The translations under genes were made by a program, and so were the position numbers. The notes beneath the pieces are model-generated. The model was given only the letters and a program-made list of their open reading frames with translations, had not been told where the DNA came from and made no database searches. This document shows, one piece after another, positions 33,491 through 41,139 of a stretch of DNA of 45,468 bases (its first letter is position 1; every line of letters starts with the position of its first letter). This DNA is from a virus, in IMG/VR virus record IMGVR_UViG_3300045119_000187, positions 1-45,468 of that record, one strand, 5' to 3'.

Positions 33491-34806
33491 GGCCGGGAGG
33501 TTCTGTTCCTGTTTGGGCCGCTACCGCCAACTACTCGGCCGGTGCGTTCCCGTGGTCTAGCACGCCGACCAAGGTAGACCCTGGAAGCGTCTTAACCACG
33601 CAAGGGTTCGCGCCGTCGACGCGTCTACCCGCGCAGGTAATGAATTGGATTTTGAACGCGCAAGGGATCTGGGTATCGTATCACGATACCATCGAAGCGC
33701 GTAATTGGAGTGATCCTGTTATTCCGCAGGGCGCTAGCCACGATCTTGCTAATCTGTTGCAGGATAATTGCGCCTGTTACGAAGCTGATAACCATAAGTT
33801 GTTTATCGCCGGACAAGACCAAACGGACGACAGCAAGCCTCGCGTCTTGCGTTCTAGCAATGGGGAGCTTTGGACAGACGACGGCGCACCCATGAACACC
33901 GGCGCGGGTGAGACGTACCAAATCTGTTACGGCCCCGGTAATGGCTTGTTCGCTTGGATCTCCCAAGGCGCCGGACAAGTGTACGCGCGTCGTGGGCTAG
34001 ACGGGGTTTGGAACGGACATTTTACGTTGGCCAATGCGCAAAAGACGTACGCCATGCGATGGTTCGCTCCACTTGGTGGATGGGTTGGCGCGGGCGTGGT
34101 CTCCGGACCGCATGTCGGCGTGTTCACGCGCGTTCCCGCCGGTACTTCCGGCAACTCCGGGACGTTGGCTACGCCGAGCCTCCCTGGTTCGTCAAGCGTA
34201 ACTCTGTCGGGGTTTATTGCTCCGCTGATTGATACTAACGGAACGTCGTCTATTGTCATCGCAGCACCTTCACCCGTCGGCGGAGACGCCAACGTCTGGT
34301 ATTCCACGGACGCCGTTACCTGGACCCACGTCGTTTTGACCGGCTCGGGACAGCCCGCAGCCGGACTCGTTTGGAATCCGGGCGATCAACTATATTATTT
34401 GTTGATTCAGTCTAGCGGTAACGCCATTTGCTACACTTCGCCCACAGGCGCGGTGTGGACGTTGGCTAGCACGAATACAGGTTTCGCGTTCTCGCGCTCT
34501 CGAGCGGAACACTTGATCGACACGAGCCGTGCTGTAGTCCCCACGGCGGCTCTGGGCGGTGTCGTGGTCGCGAGCGCTCAGGTCACGACCCCAGACTCCC
34601 AAATTGTTGGGTTGCTGGCCATCGGCCGAAACAAGGGTCAGGATTGGGATGTCATCCAGCAAGTCAACGTGACCTCAACAGAGGTGGGCACGTCCTCTAG
34701 CCTCTCGGCTTTACAGGCCGTCGACAATCGCCTCGTGAGCGTGCGGGATGACGACGTGGCCGGGTCTCACGGGACGGCGTTGAGCTACTGCCAGCGCCTA
34801 CTGTAG
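33487..34806 (+). CDS. Tail fibre, propeller-like, copy 2
   Basis: A 439-residue protein from ATG 33487 (ATGA overlap). The N-terminus (VPVWAATANYSAGAFPW, then PAQVMNWILNAQG) parallels copy 1. Propeller units include NGELWTDDG, WYSTDAVTWTHV and SPTGAVWTLAS. It is the last gene of the late operon. The pair may give two receptor specificities. Confidence 0.75.
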   Translation: MRPGGSVPVWAATANYSAGAFPWSSTPTKVDPGSVLTTQGFAPSTRLPAQVMNWILNAQGIWVSYHDTIEARNWSDPVIPQGASHDLANLLQDNCACYEADNHKLFIAGQDQTDDSKPRVLRSSNGELWTDDGAPMNTGAGETYQICYGPGNGLFAWISQGAGQVYARRGLDGVWNGHFTLANAQKTYAMRWFAPLGGWVGAGVVSGPHVGVFTRVPAGTSGNSGTLATPSLPGSSSVTLSGFIAPLIDTNGTSSIVIAAPSPVGGDANVWYSTDAVTWTHVVLTGSGQPAAGLVWNPGDQLYYLLIQSSGNAICYTSPTGAVWTLASTNTGFAFSRSRAEHLIDTSRAVVPTAALGGVVVASAQVTTPDSQIVGLLAIGRNKGQDWDVIQQVNVTSTEVGTSSSLSALQAVDNRLVSVRDDDVAGSHGTALSYCQRLL

Positions 34807-35004
34807 GGCACGGAGCACCATCGCGAGGGGGAGCTCCCGGATCGCCCGGTAGATGAGCTCCGCGGCGCTGTCAGAGTCGTTCGGGATTCGCGAATCCCGA
34901 ATCTCGGCCGGGCGTCGTCGTGTCGTCTCGCATGCTTAGGTGAACGGCCCGAGCGTCCAAGACTTGAGGCGGAGAAGTATTTTCGAAAAAAGTGATTTCG
35001 GGGG
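34807..35004. other. Intergenic region after late genes
   Basis: About 200 bases without a convincing gene. It holds a GAGCTC...GAGCTC pair and the 22-base palindrome at 34880, then an AT-richer stretch leading to the promoter at 35005. No classical terminator with a T tract is seen here. Confidence 0.6.
34880..34901. promoter_or_regulatory. 22-bp perfect palindrome, operator or terminator candidate
   Basis: Half-site TTCGGGATTCG followed immediately by its exact reverse complement. As RNA it would be a 9-bp stem with a CGCG loop, but no T tract follows on either strand. As DNA it is an ideal dimer-binding operator about 100 bases upstream of the promoter at 35005. Confidence 0.6.
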
Positions 35005-35033
35005 TTGCAAAGGAATTAGAGGGGCCGTAATAT
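35005..35033 (+). promoter_or_regulatory. Sigma70-like promoter of leaderless type
   Basis: TTGCAA, a 17-base spacer, then TAATAT. The expected transcription start (35040) is the A of the next gene's ATG, so the mRNA would have no leader. AGGGG lies only two bases before ATG, too close for a normal ribosome site and probably part of the initially melted promoter. Confidence 0.75.
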
Positions 35034-35039
35034 AGGGGT

Positions 35040-35267
35040 ATGAAGAACGCGGACGACAGGTTCATGGTCGAGGCGAACAAGAATGGCCAATTGCTCCTCG
35101 CGCGCGGCCGCAAGGGTTCGGTCCTCGTAAATCGGGAACTCGCGTGGTCGTTCGCGCAAGAATATATCGCTCGCGGCGCGCAAGTCGTGAACGTGTCGCG
35201 TCAAGGTAAGATCGTCTGGTCCAACATCCCGAGCAACATCGGTCGCGAGCAAGTCTCTTCCTACTGA
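35040..35267 (+). CDS. Small basic protein, unknown
   Basis: A 75-residue basic protein with alternating strand and helix (QLLLARGRKGSVLVNRELAWSFAQEYI). ATG 35040 coincides with the predicted transcription start. Possibly an early protein that acts on host functions; family not recognised. First gene of a GC-rich accessory cluster. Confidence 0.65.
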   Translation: MKNADDRFMVEANKNGQLLLARGRKGSVLVNRELAWSFAQEYIARGAQVVNVSRQGKIVWSNIPSNIGREQVSSY

Positions 35268-35323
35268 CCCGCCTCTCCGCCGCCACGGCCCGCACCCTAC
35301 CCAGGGCCGGGCCTTCGGGCGTT

Positions 35324-35638
35324 GTGAAAACTCTACTCCCCGTCCTGTTCCTGCTCTGCCTCGCCGGATGCGTCGTCTCCCCGGCGCCCGGCTACGAAGG
35401 CTCCACTGATGCACCCATCGCGCAAGACCCCGAGCCTTGGCGCGCGTGCGTTCTGGACCGGCCCGTGTGCGTCGAAGCCGTCTATTGCGACGCGGACGCT
35501 CTCGAGAACGATCCGCGCTGCTACACCTACGCCGAGGGAGCGTGCGCCGTGCGTCCGGTGCCACGGGGCGAACAGTGCCTGGACGTGGACCGGTCGTCCG
35601 GGGTTGGGCACTGCGACGGCCAAGGGGTGTGCCGATGA
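35324..35638 (+). CDS. Cys-rich lipoprotein, possible exclusion or conversion factor
   Basis: A 104-residue protein from GTG 35324. Signal peptide and lipobox LLCLAGC are clear, with acylated Cys18 followed by VV, so the mature protein may go to the outer membrane. The mature part has eight Cys (ending GVGHCDGQGVCR), probably disulphide-bonded. Such small phage lipoproteins can block superinfection; this is inference. Confidence 0.75.
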   Translation: MKTLLPVLFLLCLAGCVVSPAPGYEGSTDAPIAQDPEPWRACVLDRPVCVEAVYCDADALENDPRCYTYAEGACAVRPVPRGEQCLDVDRSSGVGHCDGQGVCR

Positions 35639-35865
35639 AGAATTGTTGTCACGATCCAGATTGTGCCGGGGGTGTGATCTGCGGCCCGCCGAGCGACCGG
35701 CGCAGCGAAATTCTAGAGTACCGGGCGATGCACTACGAAGCCGCCCGAGCGGTCCTAGAACGCATCGCCCGAGACGCCGACCAGCAAACGCGCGCTACCC
35801 TCTTGACCGTCGCCCTTGAAATGGGCGAAACCGCCGTCAAGTGGTGGCAAGCCGCGTTGACCTAG
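35635..35865 (+). CDS. Small helical protein with N-terminal Cys cluster
   Basis: A 76-residue protein from ATG 35635 (ATGA overlap with the lipoprotein). The first 17 residues have CC...C...C and the rest is one or two helices (YEAARAVLERIARDADQQTRA). Unknown. It converges tail-to-tail with the minus gene at 35862. Confidence 0.6.
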   Translation: MKNCCHDPDCAGGVICGPPSDRRSEILEYRAMHYEAARAVLERIARDADQQTRATLLTVALEMGETAVKWWQAALT

Positions 35866-36014
35866 GCGGCTCGAGCCCGGAACATGGGCTCGAGCCGGAC
35901 ATCGTTGGCCGGAACCGGAAGCGTCCGGAGCCACGGAGCCATGCGAAGGATCGCAGGGACGTGCTCGGTCCGGACCGTGTACCGCTGAACGCCAAAAACA
36001 AGGGTGGTATACAT
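35862..36014 (-). CDS. Small 50-residue minus-strand protein
   Basis: The product starts MYTTLVFGVQRYTVRTEHV and ends in a basic helix. It has a very good ribosome site (GAGGG, 7 bases before ATG 36014). Its stop overlaps the stop of the plus gene by four bases. An upstream in-frame ATG at 36065 lacks a ribosome site and would overlap the promoter at 36060. Function unknown. Confidence 0.6.
   Translation of the reverse strand: MYTTLVFGVQRYTVRTEHVPAILRMAPWLRTLPVPANDVRLEPMFRARAA
35868..35896. terminator. Hairpin between convergent genes
   Basis: An 11-bp perfect inverted repeat (GGCTCGAGCCC with GGGCTCGAGCC) with a 7-base loop. It lies right after the plus-strand stop and inside the last codons of the minus gene. 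There is no T tract, so it may be a factor-assisted terminator, mRNA-protecting structure or protein site. Confidence 0.5.
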
Positions 36015-36059
36015 CTTCGTTCCCTCACTGAGAGAAGATGTAGCACCCGAAGAATTGAC

Positions 36060-36088
36060 TTGCAACTCTTAAACGATTGTCCTAGATT
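36060..36088 (+). promoter_or_regulatory. Sigma70-like promoter (TTGCAA-17-TAGATT)
   Basis: TTGCAA at 36060-36065, 17 bases, then TAGATT at 36083-36088; expected start ~36095, leader ~38 bases with AGGA before ATG 36133. TTGCAA is its own reverse complement. On the minus strand TACATC lies 17 bases away, so a weak divergent promoter for the 50-residue gene may share this -35. Confidence 0.65.
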
Positions 36089-36132
36089 ACCTGAATCAAC
36101 CCGCGCCATTGGCGCCGCAAAGGAAACTCCCC

Positions 36133-36396
36133 ATGAACGCAGAAAAGCTCGCAGCCGTCAACTCCGCCAAAAAGGGTGTCGAGGGCAAGTTGGCCCAGAT
36201 CCACGCCGCTCGAGAGGCCATCAAGGGCCTTGAGGTGGATGCCGCCCCGTCGATCGAAGCTCTCGTCAAGGCAGCCGGTCGCCCCGGCCCCTTCAAGATC
36301 TCCAACGGCAACGGCGGACAGGTGATCGTCAACTTCCGCAAGCACCCGGACGGCTCCGGCCGGTACGTCATGACCGAGCAGGAGGAAGCGATCTAG
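36133..36396 (+). CDS. Small Lys/Ala-rich protein
   Basis: An 87-residue protein with its own promoter and terminator, so a one-gene unit. The first half is helical (EKLAAVNSAKKGVEGKLAQI), the second half has strands (GGQVIVNFRKHPDGSGRYVM). It could bind nucleic acid given its charge, but I do not recognise it. AGGA lies 8 bases before ATG. Confidence 0.7.
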   Translation: MNAEKLAAVNSAKKGVEGKLAQIHAAREAIKGLEVDAAPSIEALVKAAGRPGPFKISNGNGGQVIVNFRKHPDGSGRYVMTEQEEAI

Positions 36397-36420
36397 TCGT
36401 TCGACATCTCCCGAGTAGGC

Positions 36421-36461
36421 GAAAGCCCCTGGCACTCCCGAGCCAGGGGCTTTCTGTTTTT
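36421..36461 (+). terminator. Strong Rho-independent terminator
   Basis: A 13-bp stem (GAAAGCCCCTGGC with GCCAGGGGCTTTC), an 8-base loop, then TGTTTTT. It ends the accessory cluster just before the convergent terminase-like gene. Confidence 0.92.
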
Positions 36462-36469
36462 CTACAGCC

Positions 36470-36483
36470 GTTTCACGTGAAAC
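36470..36483. promoter_or_regulatory. parS-like palindrome (ParB-binding site candidate)
   Basis: GTTTCACGTGAAAC, a perfect 14-bp palindrome, matches the inner 14 of 16 bases of the chromosomal parS consensus TGTTTCACGTGAAACA; only the outermost pair differs. It touches the stop codon of the minus gene. I found no second copy in the window. A ParB-like protein is encoded at 41695-42771. It may bind host ParB, phage ParB, or both. Confidence 0.65.
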
Positions 36484-37245
36484 CTAGCCAACGGCTTTGA
36501 TCATCAATTCTCGCCAAAGCCTCAATTCTTCGACCGAGAATTTGCTAAGGTCGAATTCTTCCTTAGTCTTTTCTACCTCAGGAATAGCGGCGGCCGCACG
36601 TTCGACTGTCGTCCCCACTTGGACATAGCGCAGGATATCCCGGGGTTCGAGGCGCATTACTTCGTTGGCATCTGATTGCTCGGCCAACTTGTTGAGCTCA
36701 CGTTCGGCGACCTTTTGGACCTTTCGAGCCAACTGGCCATGACGACGGGCGATAGACTCAATTTCGTCTTCGATCGCAGCTCGGCGTAAGGTATTCAGGT
36801 GCGCATCCCATTTGGCGCACCTGTCGTCCCATCGGCCCGAGTAGGCCCACGCCCGCAATAGGCTGGGCTGGTGGTTTGGGTGCATTTTCGCAAGGCGTTC
36901 GATCTTGCGGGGTGCGTTCATCCCAAAACAGTAGTCCTGGAAGATCGCCCACGGAGCGTCCGAGTCCCAAGCTTGACGCTCCCAAGGGTTCCCGAGATAG
37001 ACCGATGAATCAGAAGGATGCACTACCCGCCTTGCGTCGAGCGTAAGAGCGAAAAGGCATTGGCGCAAGGGGTATTTGGATCTGGCCGTCCAAAACTGTT
37101 CAGGTAAGGCAATGAAGGTTAACGCGCCGGACGATGACAATTGCCGGGCCGCGTTAATTATTGGATTAAAATCTGCTCGCCGAAGATTAAATAGGTAGTT
37201 TTTACACCTACAAGGTAAGATATTGCACTGCAACATGAGTCGCAT
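36484..37245 (-). CDS. Terminase small subunit candidate
   Basis: The C-terminal ~165 residues resemble HTH-containing small terminases: NPWERQAWDSDAPWAIFQDYCFG, PRKIERLAKMHPNHQPSLLRAWAYSGRWDDRCAKWDAHL in pattern, then a long helix and LEPRDILRYVQVGTTVERAA. These bind packaging sites. Three starts are possible: ATG 37245, ATG 37236 (AGAGGG nine bases before) and GTG 37023 (AAGG before), the last giving a usual family length of 179 residues. Unusually it is on the strand opposite TerL, about 28 kb away. Confidence 0.68.
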   Translation of the reverse strand: MRLMLQCNILPCRCKNYLFNLRRADFNPIINAARQLSSSGALTFIALPEQFWTARSKYPLRQCLFALTLDARRVVHPSDSSVYLGNPWERQAWDSDAPWAIFQDYCFGMNAPRKIERLAKMHPNHQPSLLRAWAYSGRWDDRCAKWDAHLNTLRRAAIEDEIESIARRHGQLARKVQKVAERELNKLAEQSDANEVMRLEPRDILRYVQVGTTVERAAAAIPEVEKTKEEFDLSKFSVEELRLWRELMIKAVG

Positions 37246-37516
37246 CCCTCTAAGTACATGTATTTGTTAAATAAAACATCAAAATCCGCTATGACAGATA
37301 TTTGGCCATTTTTCTAGCTAGTCTAAGCCTTTTTCTGAAACATTTCGTATTTTTATCCTATTAATGACAACTCTCCACTCTAAAAAAAATAGACAGCGAA
37401 CGACATTAGGTAGGATAAACAATACAAAAATGTAGTATAAATACAACAGAGGCTACTTTTGTACCTCTATAGTAGAACCCCCCGTCATTGTCATTCCGGG
37501 CCGTCTGTCATGTTCA
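37246..37516. other. AT-rich divergent control region
   Basis: About 270 bases, the most AT-rich part of the window, between divergent genes. It contains A/T tracts (for example A8 at 37382-37389), TATAAA at 37436 and TATAGT at 37468 as -10-like hexamers without good -35 partners, and TACATGTA near 37254. It may hold early promoters, regulator sites or a replication origin; I cannot assign which. Confidence 0.55.
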
Positions 37517-37801
37517 GTGGGCCCGCGGAGCGTCTACAAATTCTTGACAAGCCGACACGTCACGTGCGAACGTCTGCACGTGCTTCCCGACTGCCTCGCC
37601 GATGCCACGCCAACCGAGCTAGGCGCCTCGCTACGAGCCTTGCGCCTCGCCAGCGGCCTCTCACCGGCTGACATCGCAAGCGCGCTTAGGGTGACCGTGG
37701 CGACGGTCTACCGATGGGAACTAGGGCTAGGCGAGCCCACGCTTCGTCGTGCAGCTATCCTATTCCGATTATACGGTATTCGTGAAATTCACATTCGCTA
37801 A
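37517..37801 (+). CDS. XRE-type helix-turn-helix regulator
   Basis: A protein of up to 94 residues. The HTH is clear: LGASLRALRLASGLSPADIASALRVTVATVYRWELG in pattern. The start is uncertain: GTG 37517 or an internal GTG at about 37580. It is the first plus-strand gene after the control region and overlaps the primase gene, so it probably regulates the early operon. ACGT-containing repeats in its 5' end could be its operator. Confidence 0.75.
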   Translation: MGPRSVYKFLTSRHVTCERLHVLPDCLADATPTELGASLRALRLASGLSPADIASALRVTVATVYRWELGLGEPTLRRAAILFRLYGIREIHIR

Positions 37802-40061
37802 CGATTACCGTACCACTACGAATTGGACCACGGTCGAATTGACGTGGGATCAATTGTGCGACCAATTCAGGCAACATGTAGAATTTGCCAACAAAATGGG
37901 TTATTGGTGTTTTGCTCCAATTGAGTTAAAGCAAACTCCGGGGCGCAAAGTTGCTGAGAACGTAGGCCAGGTTTGGGCTTGGGTCGGAGACTTCGACGAT
38001 ATCACCGAAGAACAGGCCACACATATTTTTAAAGAAATCAAACCTTACGCTCACATTATTTATACTACTTACGGACATTTCAACGGACGCAAAAAGGACA
38101 ATACCCCTAAGACCATTCGCATCCGGGTTATCCTTCCGTATTCCCGACCCGTCCAGCCTTCAGATCACAAACGTACATATCTCGCCGGATGTAATTGGCT
38201 CGGTTCCTCTGCTGACGAGAAATGCGCCGGAGTCCAGTTCTATTTCTACGGCCCTTCTCATGCCCCAGGCGCTAAATTCCTTCCAGTATTCATCAATCAA
38301 GGGCAATTCCTAAATCCGTCAATTCTCCGTGGGCAGCCTGTAACCAAAGAAGCACTGCGTTACACCGCACAACGCTGGAAACGCCGCAAGGATCCTACCC
38401 TCGGGGTTGCCCTAACCTCTGTAATTAACGGTGAACCCTACGCAGATGAGGGTCAGCGCGATGACATGGCCTATGCGCTGGCTGATGCGTTGGCCGGTAC
38501 GTTTCCGAATGCCAATCCAGAAGCACTAGCCTCACATTTCGCCGCTAGCACGGCGCTAATGGGTTCTGATGCGCCCGATATTCTCGAGAAACTGGACCGT
38601 TGTTTTAAAAAAAAAGGAGAAACCCCGGACTTTCGGCGAAAGCAAGTGCGAGATTACTTCCTTCGTAATGAAGAACCCGGCCGCGACGATCCCTGGACTG
38701 TAGATGAATTAGAAGAAATCCAACGTCAAGGTCCGTGGATTGTTAACGTTGGGTCCAAATATTACTTCCTAACCCCTAATGGCTACTCTAGGGGTTACCT
38801 TAGTGAGGAAGCCAGTAATTCAGCACATCAGCATTTAGCCGCTACAGATATTCCTTTGTTAGATAATAGCGGCAAATATATTCCTTTGACTGGTCTAGTA
38901 CGTAGTCACGGGACTAGTGCCAAACACATGATTTATGATATGACCGCTCAAAAGAGCGCATACGATGTAACTACGGGCATCTTTACAGAAGCATCTAGCC
39001 CGTTAAGGGTGCTGACTCCTTACTATTCCAATGCGGTTAATGAATGGCTAATCTGTGCATTCAAAGATAGAGCGGAATTGGCCAATCGTTGGCTTGCTCT
39101 ACTCCCTGAAATTGATAAGACATGTTCGGCACTTCTAATTACAGGGCACCCGGGCGCAGGTAAAACGCTTTTCGCTCATGCGTGCGCGCGTCTTTGGACA
39201 GAATACGCCCCCACGTCACTTCTGCAAATCTTGGGTAATTTCAACGCATCCCTTGCATCATGTCCCTTAATTCTAGCGGATGAAATGATCCCGGAAGGTG
39301 CACAAGGTCGCCCCAAAACTCGGGAGTTACGGGAATTGATTGGGACCCGTCAACGTGTACTTTCCAAAAAAAGGGAATTGGAATCCTCCTTAGTGGGTGC
39401 TGTGCGCGTAATCATTACCGCAAATTCAGAAAGCATTCTGCAAATCAGCGAGTCACTTACACAAGATGACTCGGCAGCAATTGCAGAACGTATTATTCAC
39501 CTACCTATTCACGAAGATGGCCGGACGTATTTACACAAGTTAGGTCAAGACAGGGTAGCTATGTTCGTACAGAATGACGAGTTAGCCTCACATGCCCTAT
39601 GGCTCAACAAAAATCACCAATTCGAACGCGTAGGTAGGTTCCAAATCAAAGCACCAGATACGAAGCTTTTGGAAATGCTAACCGTATGCTCCGGTGTACG
39701 TTCCTTAATTTGTCGATGGTGCATTACCTACCTGTCTAAGTATCAAAGCAATCCGGTATTTTCTTCCAAAGCGATTGTTCAGAAAAATAATCTATACGTC
39801 AATGCCGGGGATATTCTAGACGCGTGGAAATTAATCATGGGGGATAATGGTTGGCCCCCTAAAATTGAGGAAGTAGCGGAAGCCTTGCGCGGTCTATCTC
39901 GGCCTAGCAGTAAACGCAACAGCATGAAACGTTACCGCGAAGTAAACATGTCCTGTTTACAAACATGGGCCGAGAAGATGGATCATGATTTCGCGGAACG
40001 CTTTGCAAACGGACCTCCAGTATTCGAGGATACGTATTATGTAGATAGGAACGTAAGCTAG
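37782..40061 (+). CDS. Primase-helicase (DUF5906/D5-like ATPase)
   Basis: A 759-residue protein, GTG 37782 preferred (longer starts run into the regulator). The N-terminal third looks like a primase-polymerase domain (WAWVGDFDDITEEQA, HIIYTTYGH, TIRIRVILPYSRP). The C-terminal half is a AAA+/SF3-type helicase with Walker A GHPGAGKT, Walker B ILADEM and sensor-like VRVIITANSE. It would unwind and prime phage DNA. A run of nine A at 38607-38615 lies between the domains. Confidence 0.85.
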   Translation: MKFTFANDYRTTTNWTTVELTWDQLCDQFRQHVEFANKMGYWCFAPIELKQTPGRKVAENVGQVWAWVGDFDDITEEQATHIFKEIKPYAHIIYTTYGHFNGRKKDNTPKTIRIRVILPYSRPVQPSDHKRTYLAGCNWLGSSADEKCAGVQFYFYGPSHAPGAKFLPVFINQGQFLNPSILRGQPVTKEALRYTAQRWKRRKDPTLGVALTSVINGEPYADEGQRDDMAYALADALAGTFPNANPEALASHFAASTALMGSDAPDILEKLDRCFKKKGETPDFRRKQVRDYFLRNEEPGRDDPWTVDELEEIQRQGPWIVNVGSKYYFLTPNGYSRGYLSEEASNSAHQHLAATDIPLLDNSGKYIPLTGLVRSHGTSAKHMIYDMTAQKSAYDVTTGIFTEASSPLRVLTPYYSNAVNEWLICAFKDRAELANRWLALLPEIDKTCSALLITGHPGAGKTLFAHACARLWTEYAPTSLLQILGNFNASLASCPLILADEMIPEGAQGRPKTRELRELIGTRQRVLSKKRELESSLVGAVRVIITANSESILQISESLTQDDSAAIAERIIHLPIHEDGRTYLHKLGQDRVAMFVQNDELASHALWLNKNHQFERVGRFQIKAPDTKLLEMLTVCSGVRSLICRWCITYLSKYQSNPVFSSKAIVQKNNLYVNAGDILDAWKLIMGDNGWPPKIEEVAEALRGLSRPSSKRNSMKRYREVNMSCLQTWAEKMDHDFAERFANGPPVFEDTYYVDRNVS

Positions 40062-40795
40062 TGCTTATGGCATTAGCCAACAGTACTCGGCGTCGAGGTT
40101 GCGATGTAGAACGTTCAGACGGCCCGTTCACTTGCCCGGTATGTAAAGGTTTGGTTATTGTCAAAAAGGGAGCTTTCAAGATTCACCATTTCGCCCACGT
40201 ACCCCCGTATATTTGTAAATACGGGGAGGGTGAAACGGAAGAACATAGGCTAACCAAAATTGGAATTTACGAAGCATTACTGAATAGGGGTATTCAAGCA
40301 TATTTAGAGCCTACTCTAACCGGATGTAGGCCGGATGTTTTAGCCGACATCGGAGGGCCGGTAGCTATCGAGGTACAGGCATCTTGTCTACCATTGGACG
40401 AATTAGCTGCCCGTACATATCATTATCATTCAGTATATGGGACGGCGGTTTTTTGGTTAAGCACACATAAAGATGCTCTATATGATAAACTTTTTTCGCC
40501 TAAACAATATGAGAAATATCTACATGCATTATATTTTGGCAAGGTCTATTATTGGGAAAAAGGTTTAGAAATCCTTCCGGTCAAATATGAAGATTACATG
40601 CTATATGTAGAAGGATCTGATTATACAGAACGGATGGGAATTATGGGAGACTACTGGAAAAGGTCAAAACGTTGGAGGAAGCCAAAGTTTAATCCTGTGG
40701 TTAATTTAGTATCTGATTTTCGAGCGATTCGCCGCAACGGTTGGCAAGGCGGTAAATACATCATTCCCGAATGTACGATTTGGAGTGTACCGTGA
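40061..40795 (+). CDS. CoiA-like nuclease
   Basis: A 244-residue protein from GTG 40061. The order C25-C28 zinc pair, HHFAH (42-46), TEEHRLTK (E61-H62-K66), E83, RPDVLAD (D92) and IEVQAS (E104-Q106) is that of CoiA-type PD-(D/E)XK proteins, known from natural transformation. In a phage it may process DNA ends during recombination. The DNA is more AT-rich than the neighbours. The C-terminal 120 residues are not recognised. Confidence 0.82.
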   Translation: MLMALANSTRRRGCDVERSDGPFTCPVCKGLVIVKKGAFKIHHFAHVPPYICKYGEGETEEHRLTKIGIYEALLNRGIQAYLEPTLTGCRPDVLADIGGPVAIEVQASCLPLDELAARTYHYHSVYGTAVFWLSTHKDALYDKLFSPKQYEKYLHALYFGKVYYWEKGLEILPVKYEDYMLYVEGSDYTERMGIMGDYWKRSKRWRKPKFNPVVNLVSDFRAIRRNGWQGGKYIIPECTIWSVP

Positions 40796-41112
40796 TCGAC
40801 ACCCTCGCCCGAGCGGCCTTTGAAGCGTACTACACAGGCTTTTCTGTGGAAAAGTTGGGCTCTCCGTACGGTAGTGGGAAACCTACAACGTGGGACAACA
40901 TGGCACCTGAGCTCAAAGATCACTGGCGCAGGGTCGCCCGGGCGGTGCTCCGGGCCAAGGATGATTTGGGTAAAGAGCGCAAATACTCCCCTACGCAAAT
41001 CTTGCAAGGCCTCGTAAATCCCGACAAACCCAAATCATCAATCATTTCCAAAACTACGCCGAGTGTCAAATTAGACCCACGACTCCAAAGTCATACCCCG
41101 TCCAAGCGTTAA
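40792..41112 (+). CDS. Small hypothetical protein
   Basis: A 106-residue protein from GTG 40792 (GTGA overlap). It starts MIDTLARAAFEAYY and contains WDNMAPELKDHWRRVARAVL, a pattern frequent in small phage early proteins of unknown role; the C-terminus is basic and disordered. A weak terminator overlaps its stop. Confidence 0.65.
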   Translation: MIDTLARAAFEAYYTGFSVEKLGSPYGSGKPTTWDNMAPELKDHWRRVARAVLRAKDDLGKERKYSPTQILQGLVNPDKPKSSIISKTTPSVKLDPRLQSHTPSKR

Positions 41113-41120
41113 CGCTTTTT
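41104..41120 (+). terminator. Weak intrinsic terminator
   Basis: AAGCG-TTAA-CGCTT followed by TTT, overlapping the TAA stop. A short stem, but it is directly followed by a promoter at 41140, which supports a unit boundary. Confidence 0.5.
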
Positions 41121-41139
41121 CTCGCGGCCCCAAGCGCAC

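Noticed and set aside
22721-34806. Diversity-generating retroelement
   Set aside because: No reverse transcriptase or template/variable repeat pair was seen near the fibre genes.
36109-36132. TTG start eight codons before ATG 36133
   Set aside because: AGGA is well placed for ATG 36133 and would be inside the longer version.
37459-37671. 70-codon frame in the control region
   Set aside because: It shadows the regulator gene in another frame and starts inside promoter-like sequence.
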